From Leptospirales bacterium (GTDB lineage: Bacteria; Spirochaetota; Leptospiria; Leptospirales; Leptonemataceae): DNA of 64,000 nucleotides. The notes under the pieces were generated by a model, which worked only from the letters and a program-made list of their open reading frames with translations, was not told the origin of the DNA and searched no databases. Positions 45,338-54,262 of this stretch are shown here, one piece after another; positions within the stretch are counted from its first letter, which is position 1, and every line of letters begins with the position of its first letter. A program made the position numbers and the translations under genes. The stretch is taken from contig JAEUSB010000088.1 in the NCBI GenBank assembly GCA_016788865.1, positions 1 through 64,000 of the forward strand, given 5' to 3'.

Positions 45338-45880
45338 ATGACTCAAGCAGAACTCGCACAGGTAATTGAAGCGAGTAAGCAAACAGTTCTCCGGGCGATT
45401 GGACGCCACTTGCCCGGAGAACTCCATGCGAATGTCGAAGACGTAGCGCAGGAAACCTACCTGCGCTACTTTCTGGCGTTCAAGCACAAGCCCGGGTTAA
45501 CCGGCGACGGTCTTCAGCGCTGGTTATACGTGGCGGCTAGAAATGAGTGTCGGCGGGCAGCCAGAAAAGGTAGACGGGAAGGATTTGCCCTGTTCAGGTT
45601 TGACTGGATGTTTCGGGGTCGGCATGCAGTGGTCGAAGAAGATTTCGTAGCGGAATCTCATGTCAAAGAATCTGAACAAGGAGAAGCTCGCGTCCGTTTG
45701 CACGTCCTGGAAATGCCTGAGCCGTTTCGAGAGGCCACGCAGCTGCGACTGAACGGAATGAAGATGGCAGAGATTGCCCGGTCGCTTGGCGTATCGGCAG
45801 GAACGGTGAAGTCACGCCTTGCGCGAGGTAGAGAGTGGTTGGCTCGCTATACCAATGCAAAGGGGGAGGAGAGAGTATGA
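45338..45880 (+). CDS. RNA polymerase ECF-type sigma factor
   Basis: This 180-residue sigma factor has region 2 (NVEDVAQETYLRYFLAF, then LQRWLYVAARNECRRAARK) and region 4 with a helix-turn-helix (MKMAEIARSLGVSAGTVKSRLARGREWL). It lacks regions 1 and 3. It sits between the Spy-like sensor and the membrane protein that probably sequesters it; its stop overlaps that gene's start (ATGA). The possible promoter ahead of the operon could be its own target. Confidence 0.92.
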   Translation: MTQAELAQVIEASKQTVLRAIGRHLPGELHANVEDVAQETYLRYFLAFKHKPGLTGDGLQRWLYVAARNECRRAARKGRREGFALFRFDWMFRGRHAVVEEDFVAESHVKESEQGEARVRLHVLEMPEPFREATQLRLNGMKMAEIARSLGVSAGTVKSRLARGREWLARYTNAKGEERV

Positions 45881-46209
45881 AGGATCAATCCAGTCTGGAT
45901 CGCAAAGTTGAGGAGCTAATCAAGGACCGGGGATTTTCGAAACGGACGGCTGCTGCAGTTGTTGCCCGGGCGGAAAGCATTGACTCAGGTCTTGAACCAG
46001 TAGCCAATCGGGCGCGGACATGGTTGGCCGTGGCCGCTGCTGGCTTGCTTGCAGTTTCTGTCTTTTTCTGGAGTCAGAGAAGTCCGGAACCGCACCGTTA
46101 TGCGGGATTGACCGAGGCGTCCGCGAGTGTGCTTGCTTCGCCGGAGCAGACGGACCAGGTCTGGGAAGATACTGACACAGTCATCTACGGGGCGCTATCC
46201 GCTCGATAA
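45877..46209 (+). CDS. Probable membrane anti-sigma factor
   Basis: This is a 110-residue protein with a basic cytoplasmic N-terminus (KVEELIKDRGFSKRTAAAVVARAES), a single membrane helix (WLAVAAAGLLAVSVFFW) and a short acidic periplasmic tail. It has no zinc-finger HxxxCxxC motif. Position directly after and overlapping an ECF gene, with a periplasmic sensor upstream, makes it the likely anti-sigma, analogous to CnrY. The assignment rests mainly on context. Confidence 0.7.
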   Translation: MKDQSSLDRKVEELIKDRGFSKRTAAAVVARAESIDSGLEPVANRARTWLAVAAAGLLAVSVFFWSQRSPEPHRYAGLTEASASVLASPEQTDQVWEDTDTVIYGALSAR

Positions 46210-46244
46210 AAAAAATTTGACGGACACGCCGCTCTTCCCATGAG

Positions 46245-47105
46245 TTGCCCGTGCTACTCACGATACAAAAACTTACTCATTCAAACTATTTTCAGAACTT
46301 CATTACTGCAGTAATCCTCGTAGCCGGCGTGGTTGTCGGACTTGAAACCTCCAAGTCGATTATGGAGTCGCATCACGCATTGCTGCACATACTCGATCAG
46401 ACCATTCTCTGGATCTTCGTAGCGGAAGCTGTGTTAAAGCTTACGGCCGCAATGCCGCGACCATGGCAGTATTTCAAGGATCCCTGGAATGTTTTTGATT
46501 TTACCACCATCGTGGTTTCATTCATGCCATTCGATGGGCACTATATCACCGTCCTCAGGTTGGCCAGACTTCTGAGGGTGCTTCGTTTGGTCAGGTTCTT
46601 GCCAGGGCTCCAGCTGCTTGTCAGCGCCCTGCTGAAAAGTATTCCATCTATGGGCTATGTTGGGTTGTTGCTGGGATTGACGTTCTATCTCTATGCCGTG
46701 GCCGGAGTGTTCATCTTTGGGCACAACGATCCAGTTCATTTCGGATCTCTCCCGAACGCGTTCCTTACGCTATTCCAGACGGTCACCCTTGAGGGATGGA
46801 TCGAAACTTTTACCATTCAGCAGTTGGGCTGCGGAGCTGTAGACTACACATTCAAAGAGCTTTGCACACAATCTGACCCTTCGCCTGTTTTTGCGCCAAT
46901 CTATTTCATCAGCTTCATTCTGATCGGGACCATGGTTGTCCTGAACCTTTTCATTGGTGTGATCATGAGCAGTATGGAAGAAGCGCAACAGGAGCGGGCA
47001 GAAATGCATCGCGATGAAATCACGCCGGCCCAACAGATTGAACAGCTGGAGAAGCAGGTCGCGGAAATCGGTTCTCTATTGAAGACGCTCAAGAAATCCG
47101 TTTAG
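46245..47105 (+). CDS. Single-domain voltage-gated cation channel with TLEGW filter
   Basis: This 286-residue six-helix channel belongs to the bacterial NaChBac/Nav class. S4 has Arg at 105, 108, 111, 114 and 117 (RLARLLRVLRLVR). The pore loop has TLEGWIE (181-187); most sodium channels of this class have TLESW, whereas Gly at this place is, as I recall, the pattern of the calcium-selective CavMr. Between filter and S6 there is an extra turret with Cys 196 and Cys 207. S6 is followed by a coiled coil (about 262-284) for tetramer assembly. The start is TTG, or GTG six bases on. It follows the anti-sigma gene by 35 bases. The 3' end overlaps the convergent regulator by 30 bases. Confidence 0.92.
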   Translation: MPVLLTIQKLTHSNYFQNFITAVILVAGVVVGLETSKSIMESHHALLHILDQTILWIFVAEAVLKLTAAMPRPWQYFKDPWNVFDFTTIVVSFMPFDGHYITVLRLARLLRVLRLVRFLPGLQLLVSALLKSIPSMGYVGLLLGLTFYLYAVAGVFIFGHNDPVHFGSLPNAFLTLFQTVTLEGWIETFTIQQLGCGAVDYTFKELCTQSDPSPVFAPIYFISFILIGTMVVLNLFIGVIMSSMEEAQQERAEMHRDEITPAQQIEQLEKQVAEIGSLLKTLKKSV

Positions 47106-47972
47106 GATTTTCGCACTGACTTCATTTCCTGGCGGTTTGTATTCAAGTGAGTCAAAACAAAGGTCGCGGGCAATTGCAATTCCCCGACCGTGAGGGCTGA
47201 ACGCTCGCTCAGGGGACAGGGAAAGAAACTGGGTGTGATCAAAGCCCGCTCCCTGATCGCGAATCACGAACGTTAGCCCCTTATCATCGGTGGAGACCTC
47301 TACAGTTGCCACGCGCGAAGAGTAAGCTGGATCAGTCAATCGGCGGAGAATTTCCCCGGGCAAAGAGCCGTCATTCAAGAGTCTTGATTTCTCCGCGTGC
47401 GTGATCCCAAGGTTTCCATGCTCCACTGCGTTCACAAATAGTTCGTGGAGGCCCAGGCGGGCGGAATCCGGTTCCGGGCAACGCATCGCCAGGGCTGCTG
47501 CCAGATTGGTCGCGTCGGTGATAGTTCGGAATTCAAAAATGCCCTGACGGAGCAAATGCATTGGCGCTTGCGACAGGGACTTGTCGACGTCCTGGACCGG
47601 ATTGAAGTCCTGGATGGCCGTTTCAACAAGAGTCTTGAGAATCCGCTGGTCGAATGGCTTTGTTACGTAGTACAAAGCACCGGCTGCGATACCGGTCTCG
47701 ACGTCCCTGGCTGCCGTGCGGCCGGTGAGCATGATGACCGGGAGCAGCCAGAACTCTTCAAGGCTCTTGACATACTTTAGAAAGTCGACCCCGCTTTCGC
47801 CGGGGAGTTCCCAGTCAAGGATGAGCAGGCTAAGGTCGTTGTTTCGGGTAAGGTATTCGCGGGCCTGGGTTGTGTCTCCGACATACTCCACGGAATGAGC
47901 CGAATCCTTGAAGATAGCACGGACAACTTCGCAGACTGTGCGGTTGTCATCGACCATCAGGATTCGCGCCAT
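47076..47972 (-). CDS. Response regulator fused to an RsbW-like HATPase
   Basis: The 298 residues hold an N-terminal receiver (about 1-120) with Asp in LLILDWELPGESG and Lys in TKP. A C-terminal GHKL ATPase follows, with N-box ELFVNAVEHGN, DQGAGFD and GRGIAIAR. The ATPase resembles serine-kinase anti-sigma factors (RsbW/SpoIIAB) rather than histidine kinases, because no HisKA is present. It may phosphorylate an anti-anti-sigma partner in response to phosphorylation; the partner is not in this window. A tiny possible membrane peptide gene lies just upstream. Confidence 0.88.
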   Translation of the reverse strand: MARILMVDDNRTVCEVVRAIFKDSAHSVEYVGDTTQAREYLTRNNDLSLLILDWELPGESGVDFLKYVKSLEEFWLLPVIMLTGRTAARDVETGIAAGALYYVTKPFDQRILKTLVETAIQDFNPVQDVDKSLSQAPMHLLRQGIFEFRTITDATNLAAALAMRCPEPDSARLGLHELFVNAVEHGNLGITHAEKSRLLNDGSLPGEILRRLTDPAYSSRVATVEVSTDDKGLTFVIRDQGAGFDHTQFLSLSPERAFSPHGRGIAIARDLCFDSLEYKPPGNEVSAKILNGFLERLQ

Positions 47973-47999
47973 ATTGTGTCCGTTTGCCTCAGGGAAGGT

Positions 48000-48089
48000 T
48001 CAATAGAAGAACGATTGCAGGACATAAAGCACGGCCGAGGCGGCAAGGCCCATGACAGCGTACTTAAGATCCAGACGAAAACGATCCAT
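48000..48089 (-). CDS. Possible 29-residue single-helix membrane peptide
   Basis: The frame reads MDRFRLDLKYAVMG, then LAASAVLYVLQSFFY and a stop: a short basic head and one hydrophobic helix. It ends 27 bases before the response regulator-ATPase start on the same strand. The ribosome-binding site is weak (GAG ten or so bases upstream). The amphipathic-to-hydrophobic layout is what small membrane proteins look like, but a chance frame of this size cannot be excluded. Confidence 0.35.
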   Translation of the reverse strand: MDRFRLDLKYAVMGLAASAVLYVLQSFFY

Positions 48090-48208
48090 GAATCATTGAC
48101 TCGATTCGACCGCGCTGATCAATCGAAAAATTCCTTGCAACGGGCGCGCCAGGGGTCGACTTAACGCAGGGCTGGGCCCAAATCCAACATCAAGAAAGCC
48201 AAACCAAC

Positions 48209-49441
48209 ATGAGCAAAATCAAAGTAGCAAACCCTGTAGTCGAACTCGACGGCGATGAAATGACCCGGATCATCTGGAAATTCATCAAAGACAAACTGAT
48301 CCTCCCTTATCTGGACGTGGATATCAAATACTATGACCTTGGTGTTGAGTATCGCGACAAGACGGAAGACAAGGTAACCGTCGAAGCGGCGGAAGCCATT
48401 AAGAAGTATAGCGTCGGTATCAAGTGCGCAACCATTACTCCGGATGAAGCTCGCGTTAAGGAATTCAATTTAAAGCAAATGTGGAAGTCCCCGAACGGAA
48501 CCATTCGCAATATTCTCGATGGCACCGTCTTTCGCGAACCCATCGTATGCAAAAACGTACCGCGTCTTGTGCCTAACTGGACTGCTCCCATCTGCATTGG
48601 ACGTCATGCGTTTGGAGATCAATACCGCGCCACCGATTTTCTCGTGAAGGGCAAGGGGAAGCTTACCATTACATTCACTCCGGATGGCGGCAGCCCACAA
48701 ACTCATGAGGTGTATGACTTCAAAGGTGATGGCGTTGCTCTTGCGATGTACAACACGGACGAATCGATTCGCGGTTTCGCCTATTCCTGCTTCAACATGG
48801 CGCTGGCCAAGAAGTGGCCACTTTACCTTTCGAGCAAGAATACGATTCTCAAAAAATACGATGGTCGTTTCAAAGATATCTTCCAGGAAATCTTTGAGAA
48901 AGAATTCAAGGAAAAATTCACTGCGGCAGGAATCGTATACGAGCATCGCTTGATTGACGATATGGTTGCATCCGCACTCAAATGGAATGGAAATTTTGTT
49001 TGGGCGTGCAAGAACTACGACGGTGACGTCCAGTCAGATTCAGTGGCCCAGGGATTTGGTTCGCTTGGACTCATGACTTCAGTACTCGTCACGCCGGACG
49101 GGAAGACCATGGAGGCGGAAGCAGCACACGGAACCGTTACACGGCATTACCGCGATCATATGGCGGGCAAGCCAACCTCCACCAATCCAATTGCATCTAT
49201 CTTTGCATGGACTAGAGGCCTGGAGTTCCGTGGTAAGCTCGATAACAATCCGGAACTCATTCGCTTCTGCCAGGCGTTAGAGGCTGTTTGCGTTGAGACC
49301 GTTGAAAGCGGTAAAATGACCAAGGACCTTGCCGTCTGCGTACACGGAAACAAAGTGAATCACGGCGAGCATTACCTCTACACGGAGGAGTTCTTGAGTG
49401 CCCTCGACACCAATCTGAAGGCTAAGCTGGCTCAGAAATGA
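48209..49441 (+). CDS. icd: NADP-dependent isocitrate dehydrogenase
   Basis: This 410-residue TCA-cycle enzyme converts isocitrate to 2-oxoglutarate with NADPH formation. It is the eukaryote-like dimeric type: [23 protein letters not shown] at the start, the substrate segment [19 protein letters not shown] with its phosphorylation-site Ser region, and the metal-binding Asp in [22 protein letters not shown] is the NADP-binding part. Leptospira and some other bacteria carry this form. The upstream 119 bases hold no element I can name with confidence. The next gene starts three bases after the stop. Confidence 0.96.
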   Translation: MSKIKVANPVVELDGDEMTRIIWKFIKDKLILPYLDVDIKYYDLGVEYRDKTEDKVTVEAAEAIKKYSVGIKCATITPDEARVKEFNLKQMWKSPNGTIRNILDGTVFREPIVCKNVPRLVPNWTAPICIGRHAFGDQYRATDFLVKGKGKLTITFTPDGGSPQTHEVYDFKGDGVALAMYNTDESIRGFAYSCFNMALAKKWPLYLSSKNTILKKYDGRFKDIFQEIFEKEFKEKFTAAGIVYEHRLIDDMVASALKWNGNFVWACKNYDGDVQSDSVAQGFGSLGLMTSVLVTPDGKTMEAEAAHGTVTRHYRDHMAGKPTSTNPIASIFAWTRGLEFRGKLDNNPELIRFCQALEAVCVETVESGKMTKDLAVCVHGNKVNHGEHYLYTEEFLSALDTNLKAKLAQK

Positions 49442-49444
49442 GCC

Positions 49445-50428
49445 TTGTCCGTCTTTAGTCGGATCTTAATTGTCAGAACCGGGGCCCTTGGTGACCTGAT
49501 TCTGACAAGTGGTGTAATTGAGCGCATCCGGAAGGGAAATCCGGATGCGCACATTACAATAGCGGGTAACGTTGAATTCTTGCCCCTGGTTCAGAACTAC
49601 GTTGACTCGATTATCAGCTTTGAGTCGCCCATGCTTCGGCCGTACTTTCTGCGGGATGAATGCAAACCCGGCAAGGAAGACTCCGCAAATCTCGGGGCTC
49701 CGGAAGATCGGCTACCATTTGATTTGGCGTACGTATGGCTAAAAGATATAAACGATCCATTCATTCAAAATCTGAGGCGATCGGGGATTAAGGTTTTTGC
49801 CGCGCCTTCCTTTCAAACAAATGGAGAGATCCATCAAGCCGCCTTCCTCTCGAAAATCCTGGATCAAGACCCTGCCATGCATAATCTCTCCGGTTCGACA
49901 GCTGATCGGGTAACGGGCCGACTGACCCTTCGCTTACCCAACGCCAGCGAAATTCTAGAGAGCCGCGGACCGGGGACACACCGAATTGCAATTCACTCAG
50001 GTGCCGGTTCAATGCGAAAGAGATGGCCTCTTGAGCGGTTTCAGGCTCTTGCCAGGCTGCTGCAACAGAATAGGAACGCGGACGTTTACTGGATTGTCGG
50101 TCCGGCCGAATTCGAACATGGTTCTGCGTCGGCCGCAGATTTGCCAGTAGGACATGTCGTACGTTCAGATATTGTGCCGCTGGCGTACTTCCTCCGAACA
50201 ATCGATCTATTCGTTGGGAATGATTCAGGTGTTACGCATCTGGCAAGAGCGTTGGGCATTGAAACGATCGCACTTTTTGGCCCGACAGATCCCACAATCT
50301 GGGCGCCGCAGGGTGCACGGGTCTTGCATTGCGCCGGGCCCGATGGAAGGCCGGATGCGTCTGTTCAAGACGTGCTTGACCTGGCATCCGGGCTCCTTTC
50401 CATGAAAGTGCATGATACTCATCGTTGA
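49445..50428 (+). CDS. Heptosyltransferase-like glycosyltransferase, GT9
   Basis: The 327-residue protein has the two-Rossmann GT-B fold of LPS heptosyltransferases. RILIVRTGALGDLILTSGVIERI opens the acceptor domain. HSGAGSMRKRWPLERFQALARLL and FVGNDSGVTHLARALGIETIALFGPTDPTIWAP are the ADP-heptose-binding blocks of the family. The start is TTG, three bases after the icd stop, because no other in-frame start precedes the first strand. It overlaps the diguanylate cyclase gene by 17 bases. It is likely involved in LPS core or surface glycan assembly. Confidence 0.9.
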   Translation: MSVFSRILIVRTGALGDLILTSGVIERIRKGNPDAHITIAGNVEFLPLVQNYVDSIISFESPMLRPYFLRDECKPGKEDSANLGAPEDRLPFDLAYVWLKDINDPFIQNLRRSGIKVFAAPSFQTNGEIHQAAFLSKILDQDPAMHNLSGSTADRVTGRLTLRLPNASEILESRGPGTHRIAIHSGAGSMRKRWPLERFQALARLLQQNRNADVYWIVGPAEFEHGSASAADLPVGHVVRSDIVPLAYFLRTIDLFVGNDSGVTHLARALGIETIALFGPTDPTIWAPQGARVLHCAGPDGRPDASVQDVLDLASGLLSMKVHDTHR

Positions 50429-51392
50429 GGATTCGCCGGATCAGCAGCGGCTAGTTCGGCAGATGCTCGAGAGTTCCGGTTACAGAGACCTGCTTTTTGC
50501 GGAATCCGCACCGCAAGGAATGCAGCTACTTCTGGCCCACGCTGATTCGGTGGACCTGATTCTCGCAGATGTCTGGCTTCCCTCCGGAAACGGCATCCAA
50601 TTCACACGAGATATTCGCAGCATGCCCCAGTTCAGAGACATTCCCGTTATCATCATGACGGGCAAAGAAGGGCCTCAGATCCTGCCGCAGGCAATGGATG
50701 CCGGGGTTAACGATTTCATTTTTAAACCATTTCATTGGCTCGAGTTGGTCGCTCGCGTGCGAAACTCTTTGCGATTGCGGACAGAAATTGCCCGTCGCAT
50801 AAGTCGCGAGGCCGAACTTCTCGAAGGGCAACGGCAGCTGGAAGGCATGCTGAGCAAACTTGAAGTTACATCCAATCTCGATCCGTTGACCGCAGTGGCT
50901 AATCGACGTAAGTTTGACGAACACCTGGACCGTGAGTGGAAACGAGGTGCTCGCGCTGGATTTGTGATCAGCATGATCCTGCTTGATATAGATTTCTTTA
51001 AAGAATATAATAGCCTTTATGGTCATCCGGGCGGTGATCAGTGTCTAAAGCGAATGGCGCTGGGGGTTCGTGATGTCGCGAGACGCCCGACAGACTTATT
51101 TGCACGTTACGGCGGCGAGGAGTTCGCAATTATCTTACCGGAAACTCCCGGACCGGGTGCGGCTCATGTGGCGGAGATTGTTCGCAAAGCTGTGGAAGGC
51201 TTGCGCATTGATCATGAAGGAGCGCCCGGGAAGATTGTCACTGCAAGCATTGGCGTCGCGTCGCTCTTGCCGGCCCGGGATGCAAGTCCAGAAATTCTTG
51301 TCAAAGCGGCCGATCGTGCCCTCTATCGCGCAAAGCAGGAAGGCAGAAACTGTTTTGCGGTTTTTGACGTGGAGAAGGATGGTGCCATATGA
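50412..51392 (+). CDS. Response regulator diguanylate cyclase
   Basis: This 326-residue protein should make cyclic di-GMP when its receiver is phosphorylated. The receiver (1-120) has the acidic pair, Asp in LILADVWLPSGNG and Lys in FKP. The GGDEF domain has the active-site motif GGEEF in RYGGEEFAIILPE, with the metal-binding DIDFFKEYN upstream. I see no clear RxxD inhibitory site at the usual position five residues before GGEEF. It overlaps the glycosyltransferase gene and the YciI-like gene. Confidence 0.93.
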   Translation: MILIVEDSPDQQRLVRQMLESSGYRDLLFAESAPQGMQLLLAHADSVDLILADVWLPSGNGIQFTRDIRSMPQFRDIPVIIMTGKEGPQILPQAMDAGVNDFIFKPFHWLELVARVRNSLRLRTEIARRISREAELLEGQRQLEGMLSKLEVTSNLDPLTAVANRRKFDEHLDREWKRGARAGFVISMILLDIDFFKEYNSLYGHPGGDQCLKRMALGVRDVARRPTDLFARYGGEEFAIILPETPGPGAAHVAEIVRKAVEGLRIDHEGAPGKIVTASIGVASLLPARDASPEILVKAADRALYRAKQEGRNCFAVFDVEKDGAI

Positions 51393-51682
51393 AACATTTC
51401 ATGATTGAAGTAACCTACACTGTTCCAATCGAACAAATCGATGCCGCGGTGACGGAGCATCGTGCCTTCTTGCAAAAGGGTTTCGATGCTGGCACCCTGT
51501 TGATGTCGGGACCGCAGAATCCCAGGACAGGTGGGGTTATACTTGGTCGGGCTGAATCCCTGGAGTCCATTCGCACTTTCATGATGCAAGATCCGTTTAA
51601 CGTAAAATCTCTTGCAACGTATCGCTTTGTGGAGTACACCCCGGTGAAGATGCAACCGTTTATGAAAGACTGGTGTGGTTAA
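51389..51682 (+). CDS. YciI-like protein
   Basis: The 97-residue protein has the ferredoxin-like YciI fold: MKHFMIEVTYTVP, HRAFLQKGFDAGTLLMSGPQ with the conserved His, and GVILGRAESLESIRTFMMQDPF with the family's DPF. These proteins are linked to dehydrochlorinase-like or binding activities, but the role is unknown. It begins with an ATGA overlap on the diguanylate cyclase stop and ends over the stop of the convergent methyltransferase gene. Confidence 0.88.
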   Translation: MKHFMIEVTYTVPIEQIDAAVTEHRAFLQKGFDAGTLLMSGPQNPRTGGVILGRAESLESIRTFMMQDPFNVKSLATYRFVEYTPVKMQPFMKDWCG

Positions 51683-52416
51683 GTAACTTTTCCGGCAAGG
51701 ACGTAGATGGGCCAACGGACCTTCTCGCTGCTTCTCCAGACCGGGGCAAGTTCCGTCCCAAATTCGCTGACCGGATCTGATCCGGTTGCTTTCTGCATGG
51801 CCTGCACGGCAGACCATGAGCTAACATAACCCAGGAACTCTTCCAGCGACCAATCGCGTTCAATTGAAATTTGTGGGGCCGAGATTTTGGGAAAGGGAAA
51901 CGGGATGGTCTTGTACTCTTGATCTACAAGCTTGCGTTCCGGTGGCCAGTACGGACCCACAACTTCAGAGTAGAATTTCCGTAATGATGGATCTACCGCT
52001 GGTGAAACATCGCATAGTCCGTATCCCCAGCAGACGATGGCGCATCCGGGCCGTGCAACACGGCGCACCTCTGCGAAAAAGGCTTCAAAGTCAAACCAGT
52101 GAAGTGCCTGGGCTACCGTAATGAGGTCGAACGTGGATGATGGAAAGCCCGAGTCTTCCGCTGTTCGAACCGAGTATTCGATGTTTGGATGGATCCGCGC
52201 GCTTTCTATCTGCGACTTGCTGGGATCCGTCGCGTAGACCTTGCCGAAGTATTTTGCAAGCGCCAGAGCCGCCTGCCCGTTCCCCGTTCCGCAATCCCAT
52301 AAGGTGTCCTTGTTTGTCGCATTCGATGCAACCCACGATATCAGGGCCTCCGGGTAGTCGGGACGAAAATCGGCGTAGCGTTTTGCCTGGTTTGAGAAAT
52401 GGTCTTTGAACTGCAT
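51679..52416 (-). CDS. SAM-dependent methyltransferase, type 11-like
   Basis: This is a 245-residue class I methyltransferase. Motif I is LWDCGTGNGQAALALAKYFG, followed by VYATDPS. TVAQALHWFDFEAFFAEVRRVARPGCAIVCWGYG contains the late motifs of the trans-aconitate/Methyltransf_11 group. The start ATG at 52416 begins MQFKDHFSNQAKRYADFRPDYP, the common opening of this group. Substrate unknown. Confidence 0.9.
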   Translation of the reverse strand: MQFKDHFSNQAKRYADFRPDYPEALISWVASNATNKDTLWDCGTGNGQAALALAKYFGKVYATDPSKSQIESARIHPNIEYSVRTAEDSGFPSSTFDLITVAQALHWFDFEAFFAEVRRVARPGCAIVCWGYGLCDVSPAVDPSLRKFYSEVVGPYWPPERKLVDQEYKTIPFPFPKISAPQISIERDWSLEEFLGYVSSWSAVQAMQKATGSDPVSEFGTELAPVWRSSEKVRWPIYVLAGKVT

Positions 52417-52563
52417 CTCGTTGTTTGTTACGTATTTAGCGTTGTTTGTAAAAGCAATTAAAAGTTAGAAACTTTCGTCTAACCGCGCGAGGGTTCCAGT
52501 ATGAAACCAGGACTCTCTTTTGATTGACGGGCGTGCATTGAATGAAGGAGAATCGCTGATTAC

Positions 52564-53604
52564 ATGAAACTCCGAACTTCCACCTGCGCTATTGCATTTT
52601 TCCTGGCCGTGGGCACAATTCAGGCCGAGCAAATCATCATGCGCAACGGCCAGGTCTTTACGGGTCAGATCGTAAGCCAGAATCGTACGGACGTAGTCCT
52701 CGATACCGCAAATGGTCGAGTCGTACTCAAGAAGGCCGATATTCGCAGGATCACCTACGGCCCAACCCCAGAAGAACAGAAGAAGATTCAGGCAGAGGCA
52801 CTGCGCAAGGAAGAGGCCCGGAAAGCGGAAGAGAAAAAGGCCGCTGATCTGAAAGCGGAGCAAGAGCGAAAAGCTGCTGAAGAAAAGAAGGCCGCGGATG
52901 ATAAAGCAAAGGCGGATAAGAAGAAAGCAGAAGACGATCGTATGGCAAAAGAGAAGCTCGAGAAAGAGAAGCTCGAGAAAGAAACTGCAGATCGTTTGAA
53001 AGAGGATGCCAAAAAAAACGAAAAACAGCAATTGACCGATGAGCAGATGCGCCAAAGAATTCGCGAAGAGGTAAAAAAAGAACTCGAACTTGCGGAGCAG
53101 CGTAAACTGGAAGAAGCACGTCGTCGTGAAGAACTTCAGCGCAACACACCAACGCGTCTGGGCGCATTCGTACGCAGCATGGTACTGCCGGGCTGGGGCC
53201 AGTATTACCAGGGGAGAAAGGCTCCAGCATTTGCGTATGGCTTGAGCTTTGCTGGACTTGCCGCAGTGTCCCGCCAGCAGGACGTCATCTACAATCGTCG
53301 CCGTTCACTCTACCAATCGTCTTCGGCTCAGTTCTTATTCCTTACACCTTACGTGACCCGACTCAGAGGTGTCGCGCAGGACGATGCTACCGCACAAACG
53401 ATTTTCTTCCTCGGTTCAATCACCAACTCACATAATTATGACCGATATAAATCGGCCTCGGGCGGCGCGCGCGCGGCCCGCGGTGCGCTGCTGGGCCTGT
53501 ACGGATGGGTCCTTGCGGATACGCTCATCTTCGCGCCCAGGGCAGGTGTGAGTCTGAGAACCGAAGGGGATACCCTGAAGTTGGCCTTCACGCAACAATT
53601 CTAA
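52564..53604 (+). CDS. LA_0442/LA_0875-like protein with K/E-rich coiled coil and DUF5683-like tail
   Basis: The 346-residue precursor has a signal peptide ending near IQAEQ. Residues 24-65 are a small beta domain (IIMRNGQVFTGQIVSQNRTDVVLDT) that resembles the N-terminal domain found in Leptospira LA_0442/LA_0875 proteins. Residues 70-195 are a Lys/Glu/Ala-rich coiled coil. The C-terminal part has a PGWGQYYQGRKAPAF motif, as in DUF5683 membrane proteins, with short hydrophobic stretches. It is likely exported and membrane-bound; role unknown. The best Shine-Dalgarno sequence (AAGGAG) is about 14 bases before the ATG, which is long. Confidence 0.8.
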   Translation: MKLRTSTCAIAFFLAVGTIQAEQIIMRNGQVFTGQIVSQNRTDVVLDTANGRVVLKKADIRRITYGPTPEEQKKIQAEALRKEEARKAEEKKAADLKAEQERKAAEEKKAADDKAKADKKKAEDDRMAKEKLEKEKLEKETADRLKEDAKKNEKQQLTDEQMRQRIREEVKKELELAEQRKLEEARRREELQRNTPTRLGAFVRSMVLPGWGQYYQGRKAPAFAYGLSFAGLAAVSRQQDVIYNRRRSLYQSSSAQFLFLTPYVTRLRGVAQDDATAQTIFFLGSITNSHNYDRYKSASGGARAARGALLGLYGWVLADTLIFAPRAGVSLRTEGDTLKLAFTQQF

Positions 53605-53710
53605 TCTTCTCTGTTTCGGCGTTCCGTCCATGAAACCATGCGAACCACTGATGTGGCTTGCAGACTTCTCAAGGCTTGACTTTCTTCATCCTCCTGTTGA
53701 CTGTGCTCAT

Positions 53711-54262
53711 ATGAAATGGAAGGTAACAAGATCCCGGGACGTGCTTGTCACCGTGCCGTTCACAGTTCAGGAAATGGAGCTCGAGAATTCTCGCGGGCCA
53801 ATGTCACATTCATTCCATCGAATCAGCCCGCCGGACTGGGCGAATGTTTTACCAATCACTGATGACAATCAAGCCATTTTGATTCGTCAGCCTAGAGCAG
53901 GAGCAATGGAAATGATACTCGAAACGCCCGGTGGCACTCTGGACCCGGACGAAAGCAATCCGGAGACTGCTGCAGCGCGCGAACTCGAGGAAGAGACTGG
54001 TTACATCAGTCGACGGATTACACACGTTAGTTCGGTGAATCCAAATCCGGCTCTGTTCTCAAACAAGATCCACTTCTTCCTCGCGGAGGGTTGTCATATC
54101 AATCCCGATCGTAAGCATTTTCCCGACGGATCGGAAGAAATCGACATTGTCCTCGTGCCAGTCGATGAACTCGAGGCTATGGTTCGACGCGATGAAATAG
54201 ACCATGCGCTCTCTGCGCTTGGAGTCCTGCTCTGTTTGGGAAGGCTGCGCTCTGGAAAGTAA
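53711..54262 (+). CDS. NUDIX hydrolase, ADP-ribose-pyrophosphatase-like
   Basis: This is a 183-residue hydrolase of a nucleoside diphosphate linked to another group. The Nudix box is around GGTLDPDES...AAARELEEETGY, with the conserved Glu residues and one extra residue compared with the consensus spacing. The segment before it (AMEMILETPGG) and after it (VNPNPALFSNKIHFFLAEG) fit ADP-ribose or sugar-nucleotide pyrophosphatases. The open frame begins at 53630, but the ATG at 53711 (MKWKVTRSRD) matches the usual N-terminus. It overlaps the following hydrolase gene by 59 bases. Confidence 0.85.
   Translation: MKWKVTRSRDVLVTVPFTVQEMELENSRGPMSHSFHRISPPDWANVLPITDDNQAILIRQPRAGAMEMILETPGGTLDPDESNPETAAARELEEETGYISRRITHVSSVNPNPALFSNKIHFFLAEGCHINPDRKHFPDGSEEIDIVLVPVDELEAMVRRDEIDHALSALGVLLCLGRLRSGK

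Noticed and set aside
45877-46209. Classical ZAS zinc-binding anti-sigma factor
   Set aside because: No HxxxCxxC motif; only position and the single helix support an anti-sigma role.
52465-53055. 196-codon hydrophobic minus-strand frame
   Set aside because: It is the antisense of the Lys/Glu coiled coil, so its apparent membrane helices are an artefact of composition.
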